From Streptomyces sp. NRRL F-525 (lineage in GTDB: Bacteria > Actinomycetota > Actinomycetes > Streptomycetales > Streptomycetaceae), in NCBI RefSeq assembly GCF_000716605.1, contig NZ_JNXE01000007.1, positions 124,001-188,000 on the forward strand: a DNA stretch of 64,000 nucleotides, read 5' to 3'. Both the position numbers and the translations under genes were made by a program. The notes under the pieces are model-generated. The model made no database searches, was not told the origin of the DNA, and saw nothing but the letters and a program-made list of their open reading frames with translations. Shown piece by piece: positions 23,502 through 34,029 of the stretch; within the stretch, counting starts at the first letter, position 1; every line of letters begins with the position of its first letter.

Positions 23502-25532
23502 ATGACACCGATCAGCCGAAGAGGCTTCGTGGGGCTCGGTGCCACCGTGGCGGCGGGCATGGCGACCGGCACCGGCGTACGACCTGCGGTCGCGGCGCAG
23601 CAGCGGACGGCGGCGACCGGCACGATCTCGGACGTGAAACACGTGGTGATCCTCATGCAGGAGAACCGCAGCTTCGACCACTACTTCGGGCGCCTCAAGG
23701 GCGTCCGCGGCTTCGACGACCGCAGCGGCATCACGCTGAGCGGCGGCTACCCGGTCTTCAACCAGCCCAACGGCGGCGGCCGCCAGTACCCCTGGAAGCT
23801 GAGCGCCACCCCGGCCGCGGGCGGCCAGGACGGTGAGACCCTCGCCCAGTGCAACGGCGACCTGCCGCACTCCTGGTCATCACAGCACTCCGCGTGGAAC
23901 AAGGGCCGCCTCGACAACTGGGTCTCGGGCGTGGGCAACGTCCGCTCGCTCGGCTACCTGGACCGGTCCGACATTCCCTTCCAGTACGCGCTCGCCGACA
24001 ACTACACCATCTGCGACGCCTACTTCTGCTCCACGCTCAGCGCGACCGGCCCCAACCGCACCTACCTGTGGAGCGGCAAGGTCGACTCCTCCAGCTACGA
24101 CGGCGGTGACGAGTCCGGTCTCACCTGGCAGACCTACGCCGAGTCCCTGCAGAACGCCGGAGTGACCTGGAAGGTCTACCAGAACGCGGCCGACAACTAC
24201 GGCGACAACGGCTGCGCCTACTTCAAGAACTTCGCCAACTCCAAGGCGGGCAGCCCCCTTTACGACCGCGGCATGTCCTCCGTCCCGGCCGGCACCGGCT
24301 CCACCCCCGACGACATCGCCGCCGCCATCAAGGCCGACGTCCTCGCGGGCACCCTCCCGCAGGTCTCCTGGGTGGTCCCCAACCAGGCCTTCTCCGAGCA
24401 CCCTTACGCTCCGCCCGGCGACGGCGCCCACTTCATCGGCCTCGTCTACCAGGCCCTCGCCGCCGACCCGGACGTCTTCGACTCGACCGTCCTGTTCCTC
24501 AACTACGACGAGAACGACGGCTACTTCGACCACGTCCCGCCGCCCGCCCCGCCCGCCGGCACCGACGGCGAGTTCCTCAACGGCGTCCCCTACGGCTTCG
24601 GCTTCCGCGTCCCGATGATCGTCATCTCGCCCTGGACGCGCGGCGGTTGGGTCTCCTCCGAGGTCTTCGAGCACACCTCGGTCCTGCGCTTCCTGGAGAC
24701 CTGGACCTCGTCGTTCGGCAAGCCCGCCGCCTGCCCCAACATCAGCACCTGGCGCCGCAAGGTCAGCGGCGACCTGACCGGCGTCTTCGACTTCGCCAAC
24801 CCGGTCTACGGCGCGGTGTCCCTGCCCGCGACCAGCGTGATCGGCATCTCCACCTGCGGCCCGCTGCCCAACCCGGTGCCGACGAACAACGCCCTGCCCG
24901 TCCAGGAGACCGGCACCCGGCCCGCCCGCGCGCTGCCGTACCAGCCCAACGGGTACCTGGATCACCTGGAGTTCGGGACGAGCGGCAAGATCTTCGCCTG
25001 GTTCGCCATGACCAACCAGGGCGGCGCCGCCAAGAGCGCCGCCCACCTCTCCATCCACCCCAACGCCTACCGCGACACCACGCCCTGGCAGTACACGGTC
25101 GACCCGGGCGGCACCGCCTCCGACTACTTCAACATCGGGACGGGCTACGGCAGCGGCAAGTACGACATCAGCATGGTCGGCCCCAACCGCTTCCTGCGCC
25201 GCTTCCAGGGCGACGCGACCAAGGCGGGCAAGTCCGTTGAGGTGAGCACCCGTTACGCAGTCGAGTCGGGCACGGGGAAGCTGGCGATCTACTTCAAGAT
25301 GACCAACTCGGCAGCCGCCTCGGTGAAGTTCACCATCACCTCCAACCACTACCGCGGCGACGGACCGTGGACCTACACCGTCGCCGCGGGCGCGTCGACG
25401 GAGGACTTCTTCAACGCCGTGGCGTACCAAGGCGGTTGGTACGACTTCACGGTGACCGTCGACTCCGACGCGACCTGGTCGCGCCGGTTCACCGGGCACC
25501 TGGAGTCGGGCGCGGCGAGCGTCAGCGGCTGA
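23502..25532 (+). CDS. Secreted (Tat) phosphocholine-specific phospholipase C
   Basis: A 676-aa protein. The N-terminus [19 protein letters not shown] is a twin-arginine signal. The catalytic core (~45-430) starts [25 protein letters not shown], the hallmark of bacterial phosphoesterase-type PLC/acid phosphatases, with [16 protein letters not shown] and [16 protein letters not shown] later. Two C-terminal beta domains (about 500-585 and 595-670) repeat a [25 protein letters not shown] pattern. It hydrolyses phosphatidylcholine or sphingomyelin to phosphocholine outside the cell. ATG 23502 is chosen because it begins the Tat signal. The last 11 bp overlap the convergent oxidoreductase gene. 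Confidence 0.92.
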   Translation: MTPISRRGFVGLGATVAAGMATGTGVRPAVAAQQRTAATGTISDVKHVVILMQENRSFDHYFGRLKGVRGFDDRSGITLSGGYPVFNQPNGGGRQYPWKLSATPAAGGQDGETLAQCNGDLPHSWSSQHSAWNKGRLDNWVSGVGNVRSLGYLDRSDIPFQYALADNYTICDAYFCSTLSATGPNRTYLWSGKVDSSSYDGGDESGLTWQTYAESLQNAGVTWKVYQNAADNYGDNGCAYFKNFANSKAGSPLYDRGMSSVPAGTGSTPDDIAAAIKADVLAGTLPQVSWVVPNQAFSEHPYAPPGDGAHFIGLVYQALAADPDVFDSTVLFLNYDENDGYFDHVPPPAPPAGTDGEFLNGVPYGFGFRVPMIVISPWTRGGWVSSEVFEHTSVLRFLETWTSSFGKPAACPNISTWRRKVSGDLTGVFDFANPVYGAVSLPATSVIGISTCGPLPNPVPTNNALPVQETGTRPARALPYQPNGYLDHLEFGTSGKIFAWFAMTNQGGAAKSAAHLSIHPNAYRDTTPWQYTVDPGGTASDYFNIGTGYGSGKYDISMVGPNRFLRRFQGDATKAGKSVEVSTRYAVESGTGKLAIYFKMTNSAAASVKFTITSNHYRGDGPWTYTVAAGASTEDFFNAVAYQGGWYDFTVTVDSDATWSRRFTGHLESGAASVSG

Positions 25533-26547
25533 CGTCGGCGTACAGCTCCGGGCGCGGGGCGAGGTCGACGGCCACCCGGCCGCCGCTCTCCAGCGCCCGG
25601 ACCCCGGCCTCGGCGATGGCGGACGAGGCGTAGCCGTCCCAGGCGCTCGGGCCGGTGACCAGACCCTGCCGGGTCGCGTCGACCCAGGACTGCACCTCGC
25701 GGTCGTAGGCGTCGGCGAACCGGACGAGGTAGTCCAGCGGCACGTCCTCGTGTGCGCGGCCCTGTGTGGTGACGACCATCGAGTGGTCCTCGCCGATCCG
25801 GGCGCTGCCCGCCTCGCACACGGCCTCGCAGCGCACCTGGTAGCCGAAGCCGGAGTTGACGAAGATCTCGACGTCGACCAGGGCGCCGCCGTCGGTCTCG
25901 AAGAGCACGAGCTGGGGGTCGACCAGACCCTCCGGGGCGCTCCCCGACGAGCGCGGGCTGAGCACGGTCACCGCGGTGAGTTCCTGGCCGAGCAGCCAGC
26001 GGGCCGCGTCGATCTCGTGCGAGACGGAGCTGTCGATGAGCATCGCCGAGGTGAAGTACGGCGGCGAGGACACATTGCGGTGGGTGCAGTGCAGCATCAG
26101 TGGGCGGCCCAACTCCCCGCTGTCCAGCAGGGACTTGAGGCCCTGGTACTCCGTGTCGTAGCGCCGCATGAACCCGATCTGCGCGAGCCGTCGCCCGAGG
26201 CGTGCCTCCGCCTCCACCACCCGGAGCGCTCCGGTGGAGTCGGGCACCATGGGCTTCTCGCACAGCACGGGCAGCCCGCGCGCGAAGGCCGCGAGCAGCG
26301 CCTCCTCGTGTGCGGGGCCTGGTGAGGCGATGAGGACCGCCTCGACCCCGGGGGCGTCCAGCGCGGCCACGGCGTCCTCGTGCACCGCGACCGCGTCCAG
26401 ACCGGCCACCGCCTCCTTGGCGCGATCCGTGTCCGGGTCGGCCACGGCGGCGACCCTGGCGCCGCTCACCACCTGGTCGAGGCGTCGTATGTGGTCGGCT
26501 CCCATGTGTCCCGCACCCAGTACGGCCACGCCCAGCAGGTCACCCAC
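25522..26547 (-). CDS. Gfo/Idh/MocA-family oxidoreductase (inositol dehydrogenase-like)
   Basis: A 341-aa NAD(P)-dependent dehydrogenase. It starts at GTG 26547 with GAGAGGGAG eight bases ahead. The Rossmann motif is [16 protein letters not shown], then VLCEKPM (the EKP catalytic Lys), a [10 protein letters not shown] strand and [15 protein letters not shown] containing the conserved D/H region. The pattern fits myo-inositol 2-dehydrogenase or a related polyol dehydrogenase, but substrate assignment is not safe. A much longer open frame upstream is a non-coding extension. No other inositol genes are near. It overlaps the PLC gene end by 11 bp. Confidence 0.87.
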   Translation of the reverse strand: MGDLLGVAVLGAGHMGADHIRRLDQVVSGARVAAVADPDTDRAKEAVAGLDAVAVHEDAVAALDAPGVEAVLIASPGPAHEEALLAAFARGLPVLCEKPMVPDSTGALRVVEAEARLGRRLAQIGFMRRYDTEYQGLKSLLDSGELGRPLMLHCTHRNVSSPPYFTSAMLIDSSVSHEIDAARWLLGQELTAVTVLSPRSSGSAPEGLVDPQLVLFETDGGALVDVEIFVNSGFGYQVRCEAVCEAGSARIGEDHSMVVTTQGRAHEDVPLDYLVRFADAYDREVQSWVDATRQGLVTGPSAWDGYASSAIAEAGVRALESGGRVAVDLAPRPELYADVSR

Positions 26548-26627
26548 GTGCGCACTCCCTCTCCGTCGACGATCACGCCGTAGCGTACGCCGGAGAAGAG
26601 GGGCTGCCTCAGGGATGAAGGGGCATC

Positions 26628-27728
26628 TCAGTAGCGCAGCACGCCCGCGATGCCGTCCGCGTCGTTCAGGGTGCCGTCGGGGACGAAGCGGACCTCGGCG
26701 CCGGTCTCCAGGCACTGTTCGACGATCTCGTCCACGATGTCCTCGCGGGCGTCCAGATCGGCGCTGTCGGCGGGGACCAGATGGTCGCCGTGGTCGTCGC
26801 GGACCGTGACGCGGTAGTTCTCCTCGACGGCCAGCAGTCGCACCCGGCCCTCGCGGGCGTTCTGCCAGACCTCGTCGACGCCGGCCGCGAACTCCTTGCG
26901 TCCGCGCGCCGATTCGAGCTCGCGGGTCACGGTGACGGTGTTCTTGCGCGCCTCGGCGTCGACCAGCGGCCGTACGGCCTGCCACACGGCGTCGGGTGTG
27001 CCGTGCGCGAGGCCGCCGTGGGCGATGTGCACCGCGTCCTTGGTCGCGCTGCCGACCTCGTCGAAGGCGGACAGGGCGGCCTGGTCGCCGGTGACGTAGA
27101 GCGGCCGCCGGTGCTCGCGCAGGATCCGGCCCATCGCGGTGTCGGCCTCGCGCAGGAAGTGGCGGGTGTCCTCGTCGCGGAAGGTGCTCGGGATGTCGCC
27201 GATCCGCTCCTGGCGCTCGGCGTCGAAGTTGTCCCGGTGGTCGCGGGTCAGCGGGAAGCCGCCGGTGTGGTCCTCGACGACGCGGTCGACACCGCCGTTC
27301 CACAGCGTCACGCGGTCCGCGGCGAGCGACAGCACCCAGAACGGGCGCTCGGAGGCCTGCGCGGATACGAGATTCCGGGTGAGGAACGTGTCGGAGAGCA
27401 CCACACGTTCCGGCACGGACCTGGCGAGGGACCACACCTGGTGCTCGCCCGGCGCGGCGAAGATCACCAGACCGTCCTCGGCGTGCGCCAGATCGACCTC
27501 GGCGAGGGCCTGGTCGAGCTGCCGGGCGACGTCGATGCGCCGCTCCCGGGGGACCGCGGGGTCGGCCTCCAGCTGCTTCTTGGCCTCGGCCAGCACATTG
27601 CGCAGCCGGACCGGATCCTGGGCGTTGTCGGGCTCGCGACGATGCGTCGGGGTGAGCACGGAGACCGCGGGGTAGGGGCGCGGGCGCCGCAGTTCGGTGA
27701 GGGTGGCGGGACTCAGTGCGTGCTCCAT
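26628..27728 (-). CDS. baeRF (archaeo-eukaryotic release-factor-like) domain protein
   Basis: A 366-aa protein of the bacterial release-factor-1-like group (baeRF3 type). It begins [53 protein letters not shown], with a central [18 protein letters not shown] and an ending [21 protein letters not shown]. The family shares the eRF1 middle/C-terminal fold and is proposed to act in ribosome rescue or hibernation, without strong experimental support. No clear ribosome-binding site precedes ATG 27728. It is divergent from arginine deiminase, sharing a 156-bp region with a palindrome. Confidence 0.8.
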   Translation of the reverse strand: MEHALSPATLTELRRPRPYPAVSVLTPTHRREPDNAQDPVRLRNVLAEAKKQLEADPAVPRERRIDVARQLDQALAEVDLAHAEDGLVIFAAPGEHQVWSLARSVPERVVLSDTFLTRNLVSAQASERPFWVLSLAADRVTLWNGGVDRVVEDHTGGFPLTRDHRDNFDAERQERIGDIPSTFRDEDTRHFLREADTAMGRILREHRRPLYVTGDQAALSAFDEVGSATKDAVHIAHGGLAHGTPDAVWQAVRPLVDAEARKNTVTVTRELESARGRKEFAAGVDEVWQNAREGRVRLLAVEENYRVTVRDDHGDHLVPADSADLDAREDIVDEIVEQCLETGAEVRFVPDGTLNDADGIAGVLRY

Positions 27729-27775
27729 AACAGCACGATAGGGCCGATTCGCGGATGGGGCATATGGGGGAAGCC

Positions 27776-27793
27776 TGCCAGGCAAACCTGGCA
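27776..27793. promoter_or_regulatory. Palindrome in the baeRF/arcA divergent region
   Basis: TGCCAGG (27776-27782), CAAA, CCTGGCA (27787-27793): a perfect 7-bp inverted repeat. It does not resemble an ARG box. The binding protein is unknown. Confidence 0.5.
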
Positions 27794-27884
27794 ATTCATT
27801 GCTAACGTCCCTCGGGCCACGCGGGCCGCCGCCGAGGACGCCCCCTGTTCTCCGTCCTCCGACCTCCGGAAGGGTGTGTGCACC

Positions 27885-29147
27885 GTGACCCGTCAGGACT
27901 CCGTGGACCGGCACACGTACGGCGTCCACTCCGAGGTCGGCCGACTGCGCAAGGTGCTGGTCTGCGCGCCGGGTCTGGCCCATCGCCGGCTCACCCCGAC
28001 CAACTCCGCCGACCTGCTCTTCGACGACGTGATGTGGGTCGAGAACGCCCAGCGCGACCACGCCGACTTCGTCAACGAACTCCGCGAACGCGGCGTCGAC
28101 GTCGTCGAGTTGCACGAACTGCTCGCCCAGACCATGACGATCCCCGCCGCCAAGGACTGGCTGCTGGACCGGAAGATCGTCGCGAACGAGGTCGGCCTCG
28201 GACTGGTCGACGCGACCCGCGCCTTTCTGGAGAGCCTCGAACCGGCCGACCTGGCCAAGTACTTGATCGGCGGCCTCGCCACCACCGACCTACCGGACGA
28301 GTACCGCACCGACTTCGCCGCCCTCGTCCGCGAGTCGACCGGCGGCCGCGAATACCTGATGCCGCCGCTGCCCAACACCCTCTACACCCGCGACACGACC
28401 TGCTGGCTCTACGGCGGCCTCACCCTCAACCCGCTGTACTGGCCCGCCCGGCACGGCGAGACCCTCCTGATGAAGGCGATCTACACCTTCCACCCGGACT
28501 TCGCGGGCTCCGTCGTCTGGTGGGGCGACCCCGAACTCGACTGGGGGCAGGCCACGTTCGAGGGCGGCGACATCATGCCCGTCGGCAACGGCGTCGTCCT
28601 CATGGGCATGAGCGAGCGCACCTCGCGCCAGGCCATCACCCAAGTCGCCAAGGCCCTCTTCGAGTTGGGCGCCGCCGAGCACGTCGTCGTCGCCGGTCTG
28701 CCGAGGCTGCGCTCCGCGATGCACCTCGACACCGTCTTCACCTTCGCCGACCGCGACCTGGTGACCCTCTACCCGGCCATCATGGACGCCGTCCGCACCT
28801 TCTCCCTGCGCCCCGCCGACAAGGGCCCCGGCATCGACATCGTCGACGAGGGCCCGACCCCGTTCACCGACGTCGTCGCCAAGGCGCTCGGCCTGCCCGG
28901 ACTGCGCGTCGTCGAGACGGGCGGCGACGTCTACGCCTCCGAACGCCAGCAGTGGGACAGCGGCAACAACGCGGTCGCGCTGGAACCGGGCGTGGTCTTC
29001 ACCTACGACCGCAACACCCAGACCAACGCCCTGCTGCGCAAGGCGGGCGTCGAGGTCATCACGATCGTCGGCGCCGAACTCGGGCGCGGCCGGGGCGGCG
29101 GGCACTGCATGACCTGCCCGATCGTGCGGGACCCGGTGGAGTTCTGA
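27885..29147 (+). CDS. arcA: Arginine deiminase
   Basis: A 420-aa enzyme converting L-arginine to citrulline and ammonia. Guanidino-group hydrolase motifs are visible: [33 protein letters not shown] with the catalytic His in MHLDTVF, and the nucleophilic Cys in the terminal [17 protein letters not shown] 27885 has GGAAGG eleven bases upstream; an in-frame GTG at 27876 is too close to it. No carbamate kinase, ornithine carbamoyltransferase or antiporter gene follows, so this is not a full ADI operon. An asparagine synthetase lies 290 bp downstream on the same strand, giving a nitrogen-metabolism flavour. Confidence 0.93.
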   Translation: MTRQDSVDRHTYGVHSEVGRLRKVLVCAPGLAHRRLTPTNSADLLFDDVMWVENAQRDHADFVNELRERGVDVVELHELLAQTMTIPAAKDWLLDRKIVANEVGLGLVDATRAFLESLEPADLAKYLIGGLATTDLPDEYRTDFAALVRESTGGREYLMPPLPNTLYTRDTTCWLYGGLTLNPLYWPARHGETLLMKAIYTFHPDFAGSVVWWGDPELDWGQATFEGGDIMPVGNGVVLMGMSERTSRQAITQVAKALFELGAAEHVVVAGLPRLRSAMHLDTVFTFADRDLVTLYPAIMDAVRTFSLRPADKGPGIDIVDEGPTPFTDVVAKALGLPGLRVVETGGDVYASERQQWDSGNNAVALEPGVVFTYDRNTQTNALLRKAGVEVITIVGAELGRGRGGGHCMTCPIVRDPVEF

Positions 29148-29436
29148 AGTTCCGCGCACCGGCGGGTTGTTGAGCAACTCTTTGCCCGTGGCCGATTCCT
29201 GACGGCAACCGCCCGGTGAGACCCCGGTCCGCGGATCTCGGGAGCGCAAAACGCGGCCGAAAACCCCGTGTCTGCAAGGCCGTTCAGGTTACGGACATGT
29301 TGACCAGCCCTGTGGGTGTGACACACGCTCGTCATATAGGTGCTGGATACAACTGGTTCGGCGGGTGTGAGTCGGGCATGCGGGAAAACGCAGGTGAATG
29401 CCCTCCTTCCGGCGGACCGAACGCAGGAGGTAACGC

Positions 29437-31278
29437 ATGTGCGGCATCACCGGCTGGGTCTCCTTCGACCGTGAACTGCGCACCGAGGCCGCGACATTGG
29501 ATGCAATGACGGAGACGATGGCCTGCCGCGGCCCGGACGACCGCGGCACCTGGGTCCAGGGTCCCGCGGCCCTCGGACACCGCCGGCTCGCGATCATCGA
29601 CCTGCCCGGCGGCCGTCAGCCGATGACCGCCGACACGGCGGACGGCACGGTCGCGCTCGTCTACTCGGGGGAGGCCTACAACTTCACCGAGCTCCGCCGC
29701 GAACTCGCCGACAGGGGACATCGGTTCACCACCGACTCCGACACCGAGGTCGTCCTGCGCGGCTATCTCGAGTGGGGCGACGCGGTCGCCGAACGCCTCA
29801 ACGGCATGTACGCCTTCGCGATCTGGGACGGTCGCCGGGACCAACTCGTCATGATCCGCGACCGCATGGGCATCAAGCCCTTCTACTACCACCCGACGTC
29901 GGACGGTGTGCTGTTCGGCTCCGAGCCGAAGGCGATCCTCGCCAACCCGCTGGCCCGTCCCAAGGTCACCCTGGACGGCCTGCGTGAACTCTTCACCATG
30001 ATCAAGACCCCCGGACACGCCATCTGGGACGGCATGCACGAGGTCGAGCCCGGCACCGTCGTCACCGTCGACCGCTCGGGTCTACGGCGGCGCGTCTACT
30101 GGCAGTTGGAGACCCGCCCGCACACCGACGACCGCGACACCACCGTCGCCCACGTCCGGACCCTCCTCGACGACATCGTGCGCCGCCAGCTCGTCGCCGA
30201 CGTCCCGCGCTGCACCCTGCTCTCCGGCGGCCTCGACTCCTCCGCGATGACCGCGATCGCCGCCCGTCAACTCGCCGAGCACGGTGAGAAGGTGCGCAGT
30301 TTCGCCGTCGACTTCGTCGGCCAGAACGAGAACTTCGTCGCCGACGAACTGCGCGGCACCCCCGACACCCCGTACGTCCACGACGTGGCCCGCGCCTCCG
30401 GCACCGACCATCAGGACATCGTGCTCGACGCACACGCCCTCGCCGATCTCGACGTCCGCGCGAAGATGCTCCGGGCCCGCGATCTCCCCCTGGGCTTCGG
30501 CGACATGGACTCCTCGCTCTACCTGCTGTTCCGCGCCATCCGCGACCAGTCCACGGTCGCCCTGTCCGGCGAGTCCGCCGACGAGGTCTTCGGCGGCTAC
30601 CTCCAGTTCTTCGACGAAGAAGCCCGGCGCGCCGACACCTTCCCCTGGCTGGTCCGCTTCGGCCAGCACTTCGGGGACGACGCCGACGTCCTGCGCCCCG
30701 ACCTGACCAAGGCCCTGGACACCGAGTCGTACATCGCGGACGGCTACCGCACCGCTGTCGCCGGCATCCAACGCCTCGACGGAGAAAGCGACTTCGAGTA
30801 CCGCATGCGGCGCATCTGCCACCTCCACCTCACCCGCTTCGTCCGCATCCTGCTCGACCGCAAGGACCGCGCGAGCATGGCCGTCGGCCTGGAGGTCCGC
30901 GTCCCGTTCTGCGACCACCGGCTCGTCGAGTACGTCTTCAACACACCCTGGGCCTTCAAGTCCTACGACGGCCGGGAGAAGACCCTGCTCAGGGAGGCCA
31001 CCGCGGACGTCCTCCCGAAGTCGGTCTACGACCGCGTCAAGAGCCCGTACCCGTCGACGCAGGACCCCAAGTACGCGGTCGCCCTCCAGGACCACGCCAA
31101 GGACCTCCTCGCCCGGCCCTCCCATCCGGTCTTCGACCTCGTCGACCGCGAGAGGCTCCGCCAGGCCGCCCACCGTGACACCCCCATCAGCACCCAGGCG
31201 GGCCGCCGCGGCCTGGAACGCGCCCTCGACCTGGCGCTCTGGATGGACCTCTACAAGCCCGAGATCGCCCTCGGCTGA
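29437..31278 (+). CDS. asnB: Asparagine synthetase B (glutamine-hydrolysing)
   Basis: A 613-aa enzyme with a strong AGGAGG. MCGITGW gives the N-terminal Cys nucleophile of the class II glutaminase domain (~1-200, RGPDDRG, RLAIIDL). The synthetase domain carries the PP-loop LLSGGLDSSAM near residue 265 and ALSGESADEVFGGY near 375. It makes Asn from Asp, ATP and Gln. Alternatives are amidotransferases acting in specialised metabolism, but the gene is not in a cluster. The 289-bp upstream gap has no gene; TTGACC at 29300 and several AT-rich hexamers do not form a convincing -35/-10 pair. The convergent peptidase gene ends 8 bp away. Confidence 0.93.
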   Translation: MCGITGWVSFDRELRTEAATLDAMTETMACRGPDDRGTWVQGPAALGHRRLAIIDLPGGRQPMTADTADGTVALVYSGEAYNFTELRRELADRGHRFTTDSDTEVVLRGYLEWGDAVAERLNGMYAFAIWDGRRDQLVMIRDRMGIKPFYYHPTSDGVLFGSEPKAILANPLARPKVTLDGLRELFTMIKTPGHAIWDGMHEVEPGTVVTVDRSGLRRRVYWQLETRPHTDDRDTTVAHVRTLLDDIVRRQLVADVPRCTLLSGGLDSSAMTAIAARQLAEHGEKVRSFAVDFVGQNENFVADELRGTPDTPYVHDVARASGTDHQDIVLDAHALADLDVRAKMLRARDLPLGFGDMDSSLYLLFRAIRDQSTVALSGESADEVFGGYLQFFDEEARRADTFPWLVRFGQHFGDDADVLRPDLTKALDTESYIADGYRTAVAGIQRLDGESDFEYRMRRICHLHLTRFVRILLDRKDRASMAVGLEVRVPFCDHRLVEYVFNTPWAFKSYDGREKTLLREATADVLPKSVYDRVKSPYPSTQDPKYAVALQDHAKDLLARPSHPVFDLVDRERLRQAAHRDTPISTQAGRRGLERALDLALWMDLYKPEIALG

Positions 31279-31286
31279 ACCGTCCC

Positions 31287-32873
31287 TCAGGGGACCACGG
31301 TGCTGTCCGGCTGGCACGAACTCCCGCTGGCCGGCAGCGAACCGTAGAGCAGGAAGTCGTTGACCTTGGTGTGGACGCACTTGGAAGAGGCGTAACCGGT
31401 GTGGCCCTCACCCTTGTTGTCCAGCACCACCGCCGAGGAACCGAGCCGCTGGGCCGTCTCCACGGTCCAGCGGTACGGCGTCGCCGGGTCGCCCCGGGTG
31501 CCGACCAGCAGCATCTTCGCCGCGTGCACGTCCTTGACGTCGTCGCGGATGTAGTCGGTGCCCTTGGGACGGCCGTAGCACATCAGCACTTCGGTGAGCC
31601 GGTAGCGGCCGAAGACCGGTGAGGCCTCCTCGTACTTGGCGCGCAGGCCGGACAGGTTCTTGGTGATCTGCTCGGCGGTGGGGCGGTCGGGGTCGTCGGC
31701 GCAGTTGACGGCCATCAGCGCGGCCGGGAGGTTGTCGAGCGGGACGTCCTGGGCGTCGACGATCCCGCCGCCCCCGCCGAGGTGGGGCAGGCCGGTGCCG
31801 CCCGACGAGAACGCCATGATGGCGCGCGTGTCGCCGTCCTCCACCAGTGAGGCGATGGCCCGCTCCAGCGTCGGCCACATCTGCTTGCTGTACAGCGCCT
31901 GACTGATGGCGCCCACCAGGTCCTGACCGGAGAACTGGTCGCCGAAGTCCGTCTGCACCGGGTCCTGGTCGAGCGAGCGGACGAGGTGTACGGCCCGGTC
32001 CGGCGCCTCACGTGCGTCCGTGCCGAAGGGGCAGGCGATGTCCTGCACACACCAGTTGAGGAAGTCCTCCAGCGCCGTCTGCTGTCCCTCGGCGCCCGCG
32101 ATCCCCTGCTCGGACAGCGGTTCGGTGAGGGTGTCGACGCCGTCGAGCACCAACCGGCCCACCTTCTTGGGGAATTGGGCCGCGTAGACAGCGCCGAGCC
32201 GCGTTCCGTACGAGAAACCAAGGTAGTTGAGCTTCTTGTCGCCGAGGGCCTGGCGCATCACGTCCAGGTCCCGGGAGGCATTGACCGTGCCGATGTGGGG
32301 CAGCACCGGGCCGGAGTACTTGGCGCAGGTGGCGGCCGCCTCGCGCAACTGCTTGAGGACGACCTTGGGATCGGTGCTCTCGGTGGTGTCCTCGTCGATC
32401 GCGGCCGAGCCCTGGTCGGAGCCCTCACCACAACTCACCGGCGAGGACTGGCCGACACCGCGCGGATCGAACGTGACGACGTCGTAGCCGTTCGTCAGAT
32501 CCATGAACTCCTTGCCGTCCGAGGTGAGTTCACTCACACCCGCGCCACCCGGACCGCCGAAGTTCAGCAGCACCGACCCCCGCGACTTCCCGGTCGCCCG
32601 GTAGCGGGCCAGCGCGAGATCGAGCGTCCCGCCGCCGGGCTTCGCGTAGTCGAGCGGGACGGTGACCTTCCCGCACTGCAGGTCCTTGGGCGCGTCCGGG
32701 GTCTTGCACGCGGCCCACTTCACCCGCTGCCGGTAGAAGCGGGACAGGTCGGCCTGCGGCCGCCCGTCGGCCGTGGCGAGCGCGGGCAGCCCCGCGCCGA
32801 GCAGTGCCAGCGTGAGGACCCCGGTGAACGCGCACCGCCGGAACGCGGGCCGCGATGACAGCTTGGCCAGCAT
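31287..32873 (-). CDS. Secreted S33-family alpha/beta hydrolase (tripeptidyl aminopeptidase type)
   Basis: A 528-aa exported hydrolase. ATG 32873 follows GGAGG with a six-base spacer. The signal segment is TGVLTLALLGAGLPALATADG. The alpha/beta fold has the HGGPG-like oxyanion loop NFGGPGGAGVSEL, nucleophile S220 in GFSYGTRLG, the acid in TRGDPATPYRW and His in GEGHTGYASSK. Cys pairs (CKTPD/LQCGK, CVQDIACPF) suggest extracellular disulfides. This is the Tap/SlpD-E family, which removes N-terminal tripeptides or processes secreted proteins at the Streptomyces surface. It is divergent from the chaplin gene. Confidence 0.9.
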   Translation of the reverse strand: MLAKLSSRPAFRRCAFTGVLTLALLGAGLPALATADGRPQADLSRFYRQRVKWAACKTPDAPKDLQCGKVTVPLDYAKPGGGTLDLALARYRATGKSRGSVLLNFGGPGGAGVSELTSDGKEFMDLTNGYDVVTFDPRGVGQSSPVSCGEGSDQGSAAIDEDTTESTDPKVVLKQLREAAATCAKYSGPVLPHIGTVNASRDLDVMRQALGDKKLNYLGFSYGTRLGAVYAAQFPKKVGRLVLDGVDTLTEPLSEQGIAGAEGQQTALEDFLNWCVQDIACPFGTDAREAPDRAVHLVRSLDQDPVQTDFGDQFSGQDLVGAISQALYSKQMWPTLERAIASLVEDGDTRAIMAFSSGGTGLPHLGGGGGIVDAQDVPLDNLPAALMAVNCADDPDRPTAEQITKNLSGLRAKYEEASPVFGRYRLTEVLMCYGRPKGTDYIRDDVKDVHAAKMLLVGTRGDPATPYRWTVETAQRLGSSAVVLDNKGEGHTGYASSKCVHTKVNDFLLYGSLPASGSSCQPDSTVVP

Positions 32874-33182
32874 CAATGCCTCCAAGAACGCGCCGTGACC
32901 AGCGCCTCCGATCACGATAAGCGGGCCTCGCGGGCCCCGCCTCCCGGCGGGCGGACCGGTGATCGATGCCGTATTCTGCGCCCCTTCAATAGGCCTAAGC
33001 GGTTTTCCTACTAACGGTTTCCGGTCGATGTGGTATCCGACCGATGAAGAGTCGTTATGAGTAGTTCGATAACCGTGACGCTCGATGGAGTGAAAGGCCG
33101 ATAAGCCATAACTCGGATGGTGCGCCCGCGTTTTATCCGGTGCGGGTGAGTGCCCGCTACATCTCTGGAAGGCAGGGACCCT
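32874..33182. other. 309-bp divergent region between peptidase and chaplin
   Basis: AT-richer than its surroundings (for example around 32970-33110), as expected for regulated promoters on both sides. No gene or RNA recognised. I could not assign a specific sigma-factor motif or a convincing operator. Confidence 0.5.
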
Positions 33183-33878
33183 ATGAAACGGGTTGCCCGA
33201 AACGGTGTGATCGCCGTCGCCGCGGCGTCCGGTGCGCTGGCCGCGGCGATGCCGGCGTTCGCGGACTCCGGCGCGGACGGTGCCGCGGCCGGTTCGCCCG
33301 GCGTGATCTCCGGCAACACCATTCAGCTCCCGGTGCACGTGCCGGTGAACGTGTGCGGGAACACCGTGAATGTGGTCGGTCTCCTCAATCCCGCCGCGGG
33401 GAACACTTGCGCCAACGAAGGCGGAGCGAAAGCGGGCGGTGGCAAGCGGGGCGGCGGGAAGAACACCGGGGGGCCGCACGGCGGTGCCGTCGCACAGGGC
33501 GGTGAAAAGGATTCGCCGGGTGTGCTCTCCGGCAACGGAGTACAGCTCCCGATCCATCTCCCCGTGAACCTAAGCGGCAATTCCGTGAGCGTGGTCGGCG
33601 TCGGTAACCCGGCCGTGGGCAACCACTCCGGGAACACCTCGGGCGACCACCCCCACCACCCCGCGCCGCCGACCCCCGCGCCGCCCACGCCGGCGAAGCC
33701 GCATCCCGGCCCGACGCCGATGACGGAGGTGAAGGGGCACCCCGCCCAGCCCGCGGCCCAGGCGTCACTCGCCCACACGGGCGCCGACGGCACCATCCCG
33801 GCCGCCGTCACGAGCGCGGCCCTCCTCCTGGGCGGCGCCGCCCTGTACCGACGCCACCGCCCCAGGGCGGGACGCTGA
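33183..33878 (+). CDS. Long chaplin with two chaplin domains and LAxTG sorting signal
   Basis: A 231-aa surface protein. The signal peptide ends AFADSG. Chaplin domain one (~40-80) is SPGVISGNTIQLPVHVPVNVCGNTVNVVGLLNPAAGNTCAN with the usual two Cys. A Gly/Lys-rich spacer follows, then domain two (~110-150), DSPGVLSGNGVQLPIHLPVNLSGNSVSVVGVGNPAVGN, in which both Cys positions are Ser or other residues. A proline-rich wall-spanning stretch leads to LAHTG, a membrane helix and RRHRPRAGR, a sortase-E-type anchor. Long chaplins display amyloid-forming domains on aerial hyphae and make them hydrophobic. It is followed by a strong terminator. Confidence 0.93.
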   Translation: MKRVARNGVIAVAAASGALAAAMPAFADSGADGAAAGSPGVISGNTIQLPVHVPVNVCGNTVNVVGLLNPAAGNTCANEGGAKAGGGKRGGGKNTGGPHGGAVAQGGEKDSPGVLSGNGVQLPIHLPVNLSGNSVSVVGVGNPAVGNHSGNTSGDHPHHPAPPTPAPPTPAKPHPGPTPMTEVKGHPAQPAAQASLAHTGADGTIPAAVTSAALLLGGAALYRRHRPRAGR

Positions 33879-33896
33879 CCCCAGCACCCGCGCCAG

Positions 33897-33939
33897 GACG
33901 GAAGGCCCCACCGGGTAGGCGACCGGTGGGGCCTCCGTC
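33897..33939 (+). terminator. Strong hairpin terminator after chaplin
   Basis: GGCCCCACCGG (33904-33914) pairs perfectly with CCGGTGGGGCC (33923-33933) around an 8-nt loop. GACGGA/TCCGTC lengthen the stem with one bulge. Confidence 0.8.
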
Positions 33940-34029
33940 GTCCGGTGCGGCAAGGGCAGGGCAGGTCCCCCGCATCGCGGTCTCGCGGACAAGGGGTGAG
34001 GGCGCCAACTCCTAGGAACGGAGAGGGAG

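Noticed and set aside
26548..27435. 637-aa version of the Gfo/Idh/MocA protein
   Set aside because: The extra N-terminal part is antisense to nothing conserved, overlaps the baeRF gene and is Arg/Gly-rich; the Rossmann fold begins at GTG 26547.
29148..29436. Promoter for asnB built from TTGACC at 29300
   Set aside because: No -10 at 16-19 nt; AT-rich hexamers are at the wrong distance.
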